Shown: piece after piece, positions 8,627 through 16,444 of the stretch | Layout of the letters: every line of letters begins with the position of its first letter | Position numbering within the stretch: position 1 is the first letter of the stretch | DNA from: Pseudoneobacillus sp052180215 | Lineage (GTDB): Bacteria > Bacillota > Bacilli > Bacillales > Cytobacillaceae | Assembly (NCBI RefSeq): GCF_052180215.1 | Contig: NZ_CP197471.1 | Span: 1,708,001-1,772,000, forward strand | Direction: 5' to 3' | DNA length: 64,000 nt | The notes under the pieces: generated by a model | The model's input: the letters and a program-made list of their open reading frames with translations, nothing else | The model's database searches: none | Told to the model about the DNA's origin: nothing | Program-made: the position numbers and the translations under genes

Positions 8627-9064
8627 TTATTCTTCAACAATGCTTACTTCTTTCATTTTGTCGCCTTGTTTAATATCATCTACGAATTCCATACCTTCAA
8701 CGACCTTACCAAAAACAGTATGAACTCCGTTTAAGTGTGGTTGTGGCTCGAATACGATAAAGAATTGGGAACCGCCAGTATCTTTTCCAGCATGCGCCAT
8801 AGAAAGAGAACCGCGTTCATGCTTATGTGGGTTTCCTTGAGTTTCACATTTAATAGTGTAACCAGGACCACCAGTTCCAGTGCCGTGTGGGCATCCACCT
8901 TGAGCTACGAAGCCAGGAATAACACGGTGGAAGTTTAATCCGTTGTAGAAACCTTCTTTAATTAATTTCTCAAAGTTAGCTACTGTACCAGGTGCCTCTT
9001 TTTCGAATAATTCAATTTTAACTTGTCCGCCTTTTTCAAGGTCGATTACAGCGTATTTAGTCAT
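8627..9064 (-). CDS. ppiB: peptidyl-prolyl cis-trans isomerase B (cyclophilin)
   Basis: A 145-residue cytosolic cyclophilin, the normal length for PpiB, that accelerates proline isomerisation during folding. Family signatures in order: APGTVANFEKLIKEGFYNG, NFHRVIPGFVAQGG (with the catalytic arginine), GSLSMAHAGKDTGGSQFFI and HLNGVHTVFGKVVEGM. AAAGGAG precedes the ATG. It is divergent from the DEAD-box helicase gene across a 283-base spacer. Confidence 0.95.
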   Translation of the reverse strand: MTKYAVIDLEKGGQVKIELFEKEAPGTVANFEKLIKEGFYNGLNFHRVIPGFVAQGGCPHGTGTGGPGYTIKCETQGNPHKHERGSLSMAHAGKDTGGSQFFIVFEPQPHLNGVHTVFGKVVEGMEFVDDIKQGDKMKEVSIVEE

Positions 9065-9286
9065 ATGTATGAACTCCTTTCAAATTTCTTATGTAAATAC
9101 CTTTTGATTATATCCGAAATAAATAGAAAAAGAAAACGATGCGTATGAAAAATAGTATTTCTTGATAACTATCGATTATAAGAGTGATAATCAATGATAT
9201 TAAACCAATCAAAAGGTGTTCATGCAGTGTTACCGCATGGAGCGATTCGTTAAAATGAACATAAAAATCAAATATTGTTAGCTTAA

Positions 9287-9340
9287 CCCTACTTTTTAGG
9301 TCATAATAAAAATAGTTTTTTATTAGGATAGAAAGTAGGG
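9287..9340 (+). promoter_or_regulatory. structured leader hairpin covering the helicase ribosome binding site
   Basis: CCCTACTTT (9287-9295) is exactly complementary to AAAGTAGGG (9332-9340), and inside it AATAAAAA (9305-9312) pairs with TTTTTATT (9317-9324). The outer right arm contains the AGGGG that acts as Shine-Dalgarno for the TTG start at 9348. The fold would hide the binding site. The hairpin is seen directly; temperature or protein control is inference. Confidence 0.5.
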
Positions 9341-9347
9341 GTATTTT

Positions 9348-10883
9348 TTGACGAATTTTTTATCGCTTGGCCTTTCTGAGTCTTTGGTAAAGACCTTAAA
9401 AAAAAATGGAGTAGCGGTTCCAACATCGATTCAGGAACAAGCCATTCCTTTATTATTAGCTGGTAAAGACGTGATTGCTCAATCCCAAACAGGAACAGGT
9501 AAGACCTTTGCATTTATCTTACCTATTCTAGAAAAGGTAGATCCTCAACATAATCATATACAAGCTCTGATTGTTACACCCACAAGGGAGTTAGCGCTTC
9601 AAATTACAAATGAAGTAAAAAAATTGTTAGAGGATAGACGAGATATCCGAGTTCTTGCCATATATGGGGGACAGGATGTGGAATCACAGCTGAAAAAATT
9701 GAAAAAAGGTATAGATATTGTAATCGGGACTCCCGGTAGATTATTAGACCATATTAGAAGACAGACTGTTAATTTCTCACGGACGGACTTTTTAGTATTA
9801 GATGAAGCTGACCAAATGCTTCATATTGGTTTTTTACCCGAAGTGGAAGAGATTATTAATGAAACATCTACCAATAGGCAAACCATGTTATTTTCCGCAA
9901 CGATGCCGGATGAAATTCGAAAATTGGCCCGTAGACATATGAAGAATCCACAAAATATTCAAGTTGAAAAGACACAAGCACCACTTGAGAATATTAAACA
10001 AATGGCAATTAGCACGGTTGATAGAGCTAAGCAAGGGGATTTAATTGAATTATTAAATATCCATCGTCCGTTCCTTGGGGTCATTTTTTGCAGAACAAAG
10101 CGCAGGGTTAGTAAGCTTTATGAGGCATTAAAGGATAACGGATTTAACTGTGACGAATTACATGGTGATTTATCTCAAGCCAAACGGGAACAAGTGATGA
10201 AGAGATTTCGGAAAGCAGAGATTCAGTTTTTAATAGCTACAGATGTAGCAGCTCGTGGACTAGACGTAGAAGGTGTCACCCATGTATTTAACTATGACAT
10301 TCCTGAAGATACAGAAAGCTATATTCATCGCATTGGAAGAACAGGTAGAGCTGGAGGACAAGGGATTGCCATTACACTATACTCACCGAAAGACCGTGAT
10401 GCTTTATTAAATATTGAAAAGGATTTGAACCTTACTATTCCCAAGAAGAATATTGGAAATGAGAAAAAGGGCTTAGGTGATGGTGAAGGAAATCAAGAGG
10501 AACAATCAGCAGTAGACGATAAACCACGACGAGCAAAAAAAGGTAAAAACGAAAGAGCAGCAAATAGAAGAAGTAGAGAAGCAACAGAAAGAAAAGAATC
10601 AAGAGGAGGCAGTAGGGGGAAAAGAGAAGAAGGAAGAGGTTCAAGCCCAAGCAGAGAATCAAAGGGCGGTAACTCGAAGGGAAGAACCGAAAAAGGTTAC
10701 CAACAACGTTCAGCAGCTGGAAGAGAGTCGCGAGAAAGTAATCCTCGGAATAGAGACGCTGGTCCAAGAATGGAGCAAAGAGAAGGTAATCGAAGAAGCG
10801 GTTCCTCAATCAGCAAAACAAGGAATCAACAATCTAGAAAACCATCTTCCAAAAGTGGTAGCTTTGGATCTAGAAATAGATAG
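9348..10883 (+). CDS. DEAD-box ATP-dependent RNA helicase with basic RGG/SR-rich tail
   Basis: A 511-residue RNA helicase. Motifs in order: Q motif (PTSIQEQAIP), I (AQSQTGTGKT), Ia (PTRELALQ), Ib (GTPGR), II (VLDEADQML), III (FSATM), IV (VIFCRTKRR), V (ATDVAARGLD) and VI (YIHRIGRTGRAG). The core ends near residue 365. After that comes about 140 residues of Lys, Arg, Gly, Ser and Glu with no fold, a tail type that binds RNA non-specifically in CshA/DeaD-like helicases involved in cold growth, ribosome assembly and mRNA decay. No DbpA-type RNA domain is present. The TTG start has a site buried in a leader hairpin. Confidence 0.92.
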   Translation: MTNFLSLGLSESLVKTLKKNGVAVPTSIQEQAIPLLLAGKDVIAQSQTGTGKTFAFILPILEKVDPQHNHIQALIVTPTRELALQITNEVKKLLEDRRDIRVLAIYGGQDVESQLKKLKKGIDIVIGTPGRLLDHIRRQTVNFSRTDFLVLDEADQMLHIGFLPEVEEIINETSTNRQTMLFSATMPDEIRKLARRHMKNPQNIQVEKTQAPLENIKQMAISTVDRAKQGDLIELLNIHRPFLGVIFCRTKRRVSKLYEALKDNGFNCDELHGDLSQAKREQVMKRFRKAEIQFLIATDVAARGLDVEGVTHVFNYDIPEDTESYIHRIGRTGRAGGQGIAITLYSPKDRDALLNIEKDLNLTIPKKNIGNEKKGLGDGEGNQEEQSAVDDKPRRAKKGKNERAANRRSREATERKESRGGSRGKREEGRGSSPSRESKGGNSKGRTEKGYQQRSAAGRESRESNPRNRDAGPRMEQREGNRRSGSSISKTRNQQSRKPSSKSGSFGSRNR

Positions 10884-10906
10884 TAAAGACATGATGGAAT
10901 GAAAGA

Positions 10907-10931
10907 GGAGGGTATCCACCCTCCATTTTAA
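10907..10931 (+). terminator. probable terminator after the helicase gene
   Basis: GGAGGGT and ACCCTCC form a perfect 7-bp stem with a 4-base loop, followed by ATTTTAAA. The U-tract is short, so termination may be partial. Confidence 0.6.
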
Positions 10932-10963
10932 ACCATTGTAGATCATAGCAAAGGAGTTAATCT

Positions 10964-11503
10964 ATGTTTGTCATTTATGGTAGTTCTAGACCAGGTGGAA
11001 ATACAGAACAGTTGGCTAATATTATTTTTCAAGGAGTAACAAAAGAAGAGGTGTACCTGCGTGATTTAAATATCATTCCTATAACCGATAAGCGTCACGA
11101 TCCTGAAGGATTTCAAAAAGTAGGGGATGATTATCATCAGGTTGCTAAACAAATGTTAGATCATGAGGAGATTATATTTGTTACACCGCTGTATTGGTAT
11201 GGAATGAGTGGACATATGAAAAACTTTATTGATCGCTGGTCTCAAAGCTTACGGGATAATGATTTAAATTTTGCGGAACGCATGAAAGATAAAAAAATGT
11301 ACGTGGTAATTGTTGGTGGAAAAGGAGCAAGGATAAAAGGGCTGCCATTGATTGGTCAGTTTAATTATATTTTTGAATTTATGAAGGCTACATTTGAAGG
11401 ATATTTAATCGGTGAGGCTAGCATCCCTGGTGATATACATAAAGATGAGTGGGCGATTCAACAAGCAAATCTATTGAATCAAAAATTAAAAGTATTGAAC
11501 TAA
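10964..11503 (+). CDS. NAD(P)H-dependent FMN reductase / flavodoxin-like oxidoreductase
   Basis: A 179-residue flavodoxin-fold protein. The N-terminal FVIYGSSRPGGNTEQLANII is the FMN phosphate loop, and EIIFVTPLYWYGMSGHMKNFIDRW in the middle is the second FMN contact (PLYWYG). The family reduces quinones, azo dyes or metal ions, or supplies reduced flavin; the substrate is unknown. AAAGGAG is placed 7 bases before the ATG. It is a single gene flanked by terminators. Confidence 0.85.
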   Translation: MFVIYGSSRPGGNTEQLANIIFQGVTKEEVYLRDLNIIPITDKRHDPEGFQKVGDDYHQVAKQMLDHEEIIFVTPLYWYGMSGHMKNFIDRWSQSLRDNDLNFAERMKDKKMYVVIVGGKGARIKGLPLIGQFNYIFEFMKATFEGYLIGEASIPGDIHKDEWAIQQANLLNQKLKVLN

Positions 11504-11535
11504 CCGTTAATTCATTAACGGTTTTTTATTTTTTT
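11502..11535 (+). terminator. terminator after the FMN reductase gene
   Basis: AACCGTTAAT and ATTAACGGTT form a perfect 10-bp stem with a 2-base gap at the loop, followed by TTTTTATTTTTTT. It overlaps the stop codon. Confidence 0.9.
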
Positions 11536-11607
11536 AAAAGGTTTTTAGTAAATATTGTCGAATTTTTTATTCTTATGGGTATTTCTTACTATAAAGGAGT
11601 CTGATAT

Positions 11608-12750
11608 ATGAAGGATCATACACTTAATCGTCAAGTAGATTTAGATTGGATAAGGGTTATAGCGACTGTAATGGTCTTTTTGTATCATTGTTCAATGTTT
11701 TTTAACCCTTTCGATTGGCATGTAAAAAATAACGTTATTAATACGAGCTATATATTAGTTTTTACTCTTCTTGTAGGAACGTGGATCATGCCGATTTTTT
11801 TTGCTATATCAGGGATTACAACCTTTCATGCTTTGAAAAAAAGAAATATGAAGGGCTTTGTTAAGGAACGATGTCTTCGACTAGGAATTCCTTTACTTTT
11901 TGGGGTCTTTGTATTAACCCCTCCCCAAGTGTATATCGAAAGAATAACTAACCAACAGTTTAGAGGAACGTTTTTTGAATTTTTCCCCCATTATTTTGAT
12001 GGGGTATATTTAGAGTTTTATGGCACTGGTAATTTTGCTTTCTTCGGTTTGCATTTATGGTATTTACTAGTTTTGCTTATATTTTCACTTTTATCGTTGC
12101 CTATACTCACTAAAATAAAAGTAGCCGATAAATTTAGCTTAACACATTACGTTCTTTTTTCTTTTATCCTTTTCATTTTATCTGTGTTTGTCGAGATAGT
12201 AAATTTAGGTGGATGGGGATTGCCATTTTATTTTGTTATCTATTTAGTAGGTTATATCTATTTCTCTCAGGATTCTTTTAGAAATTTTTATCGAAAAAAC
12301 GGTCTATGGATCGGTTTTATCGCCTTATTAACTTCAGTTCTATATATTTATTGGTTTTTGAAAGGAATGCCGAAAAATGGAACTCTTTTATCTTTATGCT
12401 TTACATATTTAAAGGTATTAAATGGTTGGAATTGGCTAATATTTATTTTTTATTTAGGTAACAAATACCTTGCAGCCCCAAAGAAGGGTCTAAAGTATGT
12501 AAGTCAAGCATCCATGCCCTTTTATGTTCTTCATCAACCGATTATTGTTAGTTTAGGATTCTATCTTTATCAACAATCCTGGAACATCCCAAGTAAACTA
12601 CTATTTCTATGTTTTGTCTCTTTTGGAATCATCATGTTCCTATACCACTTTGTGATTCAAAGAGTATACATTCTAAGGGTTTTATTTGGACTAAAGGGTA
12701 CTAGTCATAAAGGTAAAGAAATATTTAGTCCTACTGGGATATCTAAATAG
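11608..12750 (+). CDS. acyltransferase 3 family membrane protein (MdoC/OafA-like)
   Basis: A 380-residue multi-pass membrane protein. The N-terminal VDLDWIRVIATVMVFLYHC is the typical start of acyltransferase 3 proteins, with the aspartate/arginine pair and the helix-1 histidine. PIFFAISGITTFHALKKR and the later FGLHLWYLLVLL also match the family. About ten hydrophobic segments follow. Members transfer acyl groups (often acetyl or succinyl) to glycans or lipids at the membrane. The acceptor cannot be read here, and no glycan gene cluster surrounds it. AAAGGAG precedes the ATG. Confidence 0.85.
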   Translation: MKDHTLNRQVDLDWIRVIATVMVFLYHCSMFFNPFDWHVKNNVINTSYILVFTLLVGTWIMPIFFAISGITTFHALKKRNMKGFVKERCLRLGIPLLFGVFVLTPPQVYIERITNQQFRGTFFEFFPHYFDGVYLEFYGTGNFAFFGLHLWYLLVLLIFSLLSLPILTKIKVADKFSLTHYVLFSFILFILSVFVEIVNLGGWGLPFYFVIYLVGYIYFSQDSFRNFYRKNGLWIGFIALLTSVLYIYWFLKGMPKNGTLLSLCFTYLKVLNGWNWLIFIFYLGNKYLAAPKKGLKYVSQASMPFYVLHQPIIVSLGFYLYQQSWNIPSKLLFLCFVSFGIIMFLYHFVIQRVYILRVLFGLKGTSHKGKEIFSPTGISK

Positions 12751-12888
12751 TACCTTGGCAGTATTTGTTAAAGGCTCTTTTCTGAAACTTTGTTGCTTTT
12801 TCTAATTAATAAATAAGCATTTCACCATATAGGGTGTTAAACTCATTTGAAAATGAAGAAAAGAGCTGAGCACTTATTAAGAGAGCTT

Positions 12889-12916
12889 GTAAAAATCCGG
12901 CTTTAGGGATTTTTAC
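12889..12916. repeat. perfect 10-bp inverted repeat in intergenic region
   Basis: GTAAAAATCC and GGATTTTTAC are separated by 8 bases. There is no T-run on the plus strand, so it is not a standard terminator. It lies between the acyltransferase stop and the cobalamin-operon promoter and may be a remnant of a dispersed repeat or a weak terminator. Confidence 0.4.
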
Positions 12917-12991
12917 GAAAACAACAAACTATACGAAAACAGCTTTGTTAAAACAATGATTTAATGATATACAAATCGACAATTCTTTTTG

Positions 12992-12997
12992 TATAAT
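12992..12997 (+). promoter_or_regulatory. -10 box of the cobalamin-operon promoter
   Basis: A perfect TATAAT stands about 30 bases upstream of the riboswitch aptamer, which fits a start near 13004. No good -35 hexamer is visible 17 bases upstream, so the promoter is tentative. Confidence 0.45.
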
Positions 12998-13025
12998 AAA
13001 GTCAACATAAAAAAATTGAATCGGC

Positions 13026-13198
13026 AAAAACAGGTGCTAAAATCTTAAAAAAGGATTTTAGCTTAATAGGGAAGTTTGGTTAAAAGCCAGCGCGGTCCCG
13101 CCACTGTAAATGGGAGCAACCTATAAAACGTCACTGTCCAAAAGGATGGGAAGACTTAGGGAGCTATGATCATGAGCCAGGAAACCTGCCTGTTTTTA
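13026..13198 (+). promoter_or_regulatory. cobalamin (B12) riboswitch aptamer
   Basis: The closing stem pairs AAAAACAGG (13026-13034) with CCTGTTTTT near 13189-13197. Between them are GCCAGCGCGGTCCCGCCACTG, the typical core segment, and the B12 box GAGCCAGGAAACCTGCC at about 13174-13190. This class binds adenosylcobalamin or related corrinoids and shuts off B12 uptake or synthesis genes. Downstream, GTTAAG in the post-aptamer segment can pair with CTTAAC just before the terminator stem, a plausible antiterminator. The operon that follows is therefore predicted to be expressed when B12 is scarce. Confidence 0.95.
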
Positions 13199-13269
13199 TT
13201 GCACCAATTGCCTACGCGGATAGGGGGGTGTTAAGTTAGAACGTTTTTATACGTTTCATTTCTTAACCT

Positions 13270-13297
13270 ACTCCTCCTTAATTAGGAGGATTTTTTT
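13270..13297 (+). terminator. riboswitch expression-platform terminator
   Basis: TCCTCC and GGAGGA form a 6-bp stem with the 7-base loop TTAATTA, followed by seven T residues, between the B12 aptamer and the first gene. This implies control by transcription attenuation. Confidence 0.85.
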
Positions 13298-13334
13298 ATG
13301 CCAATCTTTAGAAATTGGAAAAGGAGAGGTTAGA

Positions 13335-15107
13335 ATGATTTTAAATCGAAGAATGAATTTGTTTGCCGTACTTCTAGTAGTCATTGCTCTTTTTACAAGT
13401 TGTTTTGTAACAAATGCGCAGGCAGCTGGCGGTACAAACCAAGAAACAGTCGAGGTAGTTGGAAATGATCTAGAAAATCCTTTATTACCTGAAATGAATG
13501 TAGATGTAGATCATAAAACAGCTTTGGATGCTTTGGTAAATGCTGTTGGTTCTAGTAATCTTGAAACCTCTGAATCAGCATATGGAAAAATGATTACTGG
13601 CATTAATGGATTAAAAGCAAAAGATACTTTCTACTGGGCATTTTACATAAATGGATTTTCAGCGCAAGTTGGTGCGGACCAGTATATTGTCCAAGACGGA
13701 GATCACCTAAGCTTTCGTTATGTAGATTACACAGTCTCACCAGAAAAAACGGTTTCTATAAAGGTTTCAGGGAAGAAGGAGGTTATGAAAGAAGTAGCTG
13801 ATATATCGTATATCAATGAACCAACTGCCTTCCAATTATTACAGGTTCTATGGGGTGATAAGGTTGCATTTTCTGACACTCAGTTTGGTAAAATGATCAC
13901 CTCTATTAATGGACTTGCTGGTGAAGGAACTAATTATTGGGCATTTTATGTAAATGGACAAATGGCAACGGTCGGGGCTGACAGCTATAAACTTCAGGCG
14001 GGAGACCAAATTAGCTTCCAATATGAGTCATGGGAAAAACAAGAAGATGGCACCAATAAAGATAATAACACTACTCCAGGTGTAGCGATTTCAAATAAGG
14101 CTCTTCAAAAAGCTATTAATCTTACAAGCGAATATATATTGAAAAATCAAGTTAGCGAATGGGATGCAATTGCATTAAAGCAAACTGGTAAGACACTGCC
14201 AAAAACGTATCTGGACAATGTGACAAAAGTTATCAAAGACAAAAATGGTCACTTTTCAAAAATAACAGATTACGAGAGATATACTTTAGGAATACTGGCT
14301 GCAGGAGGAAATCCAACGGATGTTGCAGGTGTTAATCTTGTTGAAAAAATCTATAACGGTGATGTAACCAAACAAGGACTAAATGGAGTAGCTTATGCAC
14401 TTATCGCCATAGATAGTGCTAACTTTAAGATTCCTAATAATGCAAAATGGCCACGTGAAAAGTTAGTCAACCAACTTTTAGAAAAGCAAAATAAAGATGG
14501 GGGCTGGTCTTGGGATGGTAGCGCAACAAGTGATATCGATACGACGGCAATGGTTATAACAGCAATCGCACCTTATAAAAATGAAGCGAAAACAAAGGAA
14601 ACAATCGAGGCTGCAATTGAGTTTTTATCTACACAATATCTTGCAGGTAAGGTTGATAATAGTTCAACAGCATCTCAATTAGTCGTTGCTTTATCTTCGT
14701 TAGGAATAAATGCAAATGGAACAGCATTTACAAAAGATGGAGTAAGTCTCATAGCTTATCTACTTACCTATCAAAATGTGGATGGCGGTTTTGATTGGCA
14801 GGGTGGGAATAGCAGTGATGTGTTCTCCACAAGTCAAGCATATCAAGCAATAGTAGCTTTTCAACTTTTTCAAAATGGTAAAGGATCTTTATACAACCTG
14901 CCATTGAACCCTGTAAAAGCTGTGCCGAATACACAAAAAAAGGAATCTAGCAATGAAAACAAAACGACTTCTGATTCAGAAAAAGTTCAAGATGGGAAGC
15001 CACTTCCAAACACAGCAACCAATCAATATAATCTGTTAGCATTTGGTCTTCTCCTTTTGCTGGCCGGAACTGTTTTTTATATGATTGAGAAAAGAAAGAA
15101 GGCTTAA
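13335..15107 (+). CDS. sortase-anchored surface protein: two DUF4430 domains plus alpha/alpha-toroid, predicted B12-binding
   Basis: A 590-residue exported protein. A signal peptide spans about residues 1-31 (cleavage near AQAA). Two DUF4430 modules follow, roughly 45-140 and 145-235, each with a KMIT-x-INGL segment, YWAFYINGF/YVNGQ and a closing DGDHLSF or AGDQISF. Residues about 255-515 are a helical repeat domain with QW-like motifs (QNKDGGWSW, QNVDGGFDW) as in terpenoid-cyclase toroids. The end is a linker, LPNTA at 557-561, a hydrophobic span and a KRKKA tail: a sortase signal. Human intrinsic factor and transcobalamin use the same two folds, in the opposite order, to clasp cobalamin. 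With the upstream B12 riboswitch I infer a wall-bound cobalamin receptor. Start: GGAGAGG before ATG. Confidence 0.85.
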   Translation: MILNRRMNLFAVLLVVIALFTSCFVTNAQAAGGTNQETVEVVGNDLENPLLPEMNVDVDHKTALDALVNAVGSSNLETSESAYGKMITGINGLKAKDTFYWAFYINGFSAQVGADQYIVQDGDHLSFRYVDYTVSPEKTVSIKVSGKKEVMKEVADISYINEPTAFQLLQVLWGDKVAFSDTQFGKMITSINGLAGEGTNYWAFYVNGQMATVGADSYKLQAGDQISFQYESWEKQEDGTNKDNNTTPGVAISNKALQKAINLTSEYILKNQVSEWDAIALKQTGKTLPKTYLDNVTKVIKDKNGHFSKITDYERYTLGILAAGGNPTDVAGVNLVEKIYNGDVTKQGLNGVAYALIAIDSANFKIPNNAKWPREKLVNQLLEKQNKDGGWSWDGSATSDIDTTAMVITAIAPYKNEAKTKETIEAAIEFLSTQYLAGKVDNSSTASQLVVALSSLGINANGTAFTKDGVSLIAYLLTYQNVDGGFDWQGGNSSDVFSTSQAYQAIVAFQLFQNGKGSLYNLPLNPVKAVPNTQKKESSNENKTTSDSEKVQDGKPLPNTATNQYNLLAFGLLLLLAGTVFYMIEKRKKA

Positions 15108-15113
15108 TGGGGA

Positions 15114-15680
15114 ATGAAAATGAGAATATCCCTTTTGTTTCTGGCAGGGGGGTTCTTTTTTATCACTCTTGCTGGTTATCAAATCGTGAAGTCTTCTTTT
15201 GTCCAAACGAAGACCTTATCAACCGCGATTAAGGAAGTTAGAGAAAGAGAAACAGCCCTTCTCGATGACCAAGCAGAAACCGTTAAAAATGGAGAGGTTC
15301 TAGGGGTTCTTGAGTTGCCTACCCTTAATGAGAAATTACCGATTGTTAAAGGAGTAACAGAAGAGGCATTAGAAAAAGGAGTAGGCTACTATGAGGGAAC
15401 AGCCTTACCCAATCAGCACGATCAAATTGTTTTATCAGGACATCGAGATACCGTTTTTAAACGATTAGGTAAGCTTAAAATAGGAGATGAATTAGTTGTA
15501 GAAATGCCTTATGGCAGCTTTACTTACATTATTGAAGAGACATTTATAGTTGAAGCGAATGATCGGACAGTTATTCATTCCACCGCTCCAGTGGAAAAAT
15601 TAACATTAACCACCTGCTATCCTTTCCATTATGTCGGGAATGCACCGCAGCGATATATTATAAACGCAAAAAGAAAATAG
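15114..15680 (+). CDS. class D-type sortase, probably dedicated to the neighbouring LPNTA protein
   Basis: A 188-residue membrane-anchored transpeptidase. The N-terminal hydrophobic helix (about residues 4-25) acts as signal anchor. The catalytic histidine is in IVLSGHRDTVF, the cysteine in LTLTTCYPF, and the arginine in APQRYIINA, giving the sortase His-Cys-Arg triad. TTCYPF and the small size fit class D. It would cut LPNTA between Thr and Ala and join the upstream protein to the peptidoglycan stem peptide. It lies 6 bases after that gene, before the rest of the operon, so the pairing is strongly suggested by position. A second in-frame ATG at 15120 is a possible start. Confidence 0.9.
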   Translation: MKMRISLLFLAGGFFFITLAGYQIVKSSFVQTKTLSTAIKEVRERETALLDDQAETVKNGEVLGVLELPTLNEKLPIVKGVTEEALEKGVGYYEGTALPNQHDQIVLSGHRDTVFKRLGKLKIGDELVVEMPYGSFTYIIEETFIVEANDRTVIHSTAPVEKLTLTTCYPFHYVGNAPQRYIINAKRK

Positions 15681-15694
15681 AAGGAGGTTCGTCT

Positions 15695-16444
15695 ATGTTC
15701 CGATTAATGAAGATACTTACACCTTTACTTTTACTTTTTATGACCTTCAGCTTAATTGGCTGTAGTTCAACCTCAGTAAATTCCAAAAGTGAAGCAAGTG
15801 CAGTCTCAGAAGTAGAAAAACAAACGAAAGAAGATGTAAAAAAAACAGAAGTCCAAGATTCTTCTGCTCAGAAAACAACAGATAAAGTGGCAGAAACAAA
15901 TGCAGCGTTAAAGAAACCTAACCAAACGATTGAAAAAGTGGCTGAAAACAAGACTGACACTACTAAGACCGAAGCAACCCAAAAAGATTCATCTGCTGGG
16001 GGAACAGATACATCTACTAATAAAACAAGTGCGACTAAAGAAAAGCCGAACACTGTCAGCAGTGCCACAACTGTAAAGGAGACATCTGAAACAAAGAAAC
16101 AAATCGTCCCTAAGAATACAGTATTCATGACGATAAAGGGGCCAAAGGATGTTGGCACGATTTTAGCGAAATCACCTATTGAATTCAAAGAGGGTGACAC
16201 GGTTCTTGATGTCCTCTTAAAAGCAGCTAAAGAGCATCATTTTCAAGTTGAATATAGTGGTTCTGGTGCAATGGCTTATATTGAAGGAATCGATAATAGT
16301 TATGAATTTGACTACGGTCCAACAAGTGGTTGGAATTTTAAGCAGAATGGTACAGAAATGGGAAAAAGTTCAGGAACGGTTAAAGTTAAGAAAGATGACC
16401 AAATAGAGTGGATTTATACGGAAGATTTTACGGAGAATAAGTGA
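15695..16444 (+). CDS. lipoprotein with C-terminal DUF4430 domain, predicted B12-binding
   Basis: A 249-residue lipoprotein. Residues 1-22 are a signal peptide ending in the lipobox LIGC, so Cys23 should be lipidated and held on the outer membrane face. Residues about 24-140 are a long low-complexity linker of Lys, Thr, Ser, Glu and Ala, long enough to reach into the wall. The last 110 residues form a DUF4430 module (VFMTIKGPKDVGTIL, DTVLDVLLKAAKEHHF, YIEGIDNSYEFDYGPTSGWNFKQNG, VKKDDQIEWIY). It sits between the sortase and the ECF genes and shares the stop-start junction TGATG with ecfT. I infer that it relays corrinoid from the wall protein to the ECF importer. Confidence 0.85.
   Translation: MFRLMKILTPLLLLFMTFSLIGCSSTSVNSKSEASAVSEVEKQTKEDVKKTEVQDSSAQKTTDKVAETNAALKKPNQTIEKVAENKTDTTKTEATQKDSSAGGTDTSTNKTSATKEKPNTVSSATTVKETSETKKQIVPKNTVFMTIKGPKDVGTILAKSPIEFKEGDTVLDVLLKAAKEHHFQVEYSGSGAMAYIEGIDNSYEFDYGPTSGWNFKQNGTEMGKSSGTVKVKKDDQIEWIYTEDFTENK

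Noticed and set aside
9163..9177. FNR-like site TTGATAACTATCGAT in the ppiB/helicase spacer
   Set aside because: One mismatch in the right half and no matching -10 at 22 bases. With exact sites elsewhere, this is best taken as chance in AT-rich DNA.
10435..10809. 124-codon minus-strand frame in the helicase tail
   Set aside because: Antisense of the Arg/Gly/Ser-rich tail; Leu/Phe-rich and without a start signal.
15868..16200. 110-codon minus-strand frame inside the lipoprotein gene
   Set aside because: Antisense of the Lys/Thr/Ser-rich linker, which naturally lacks stop codons on the other strand.
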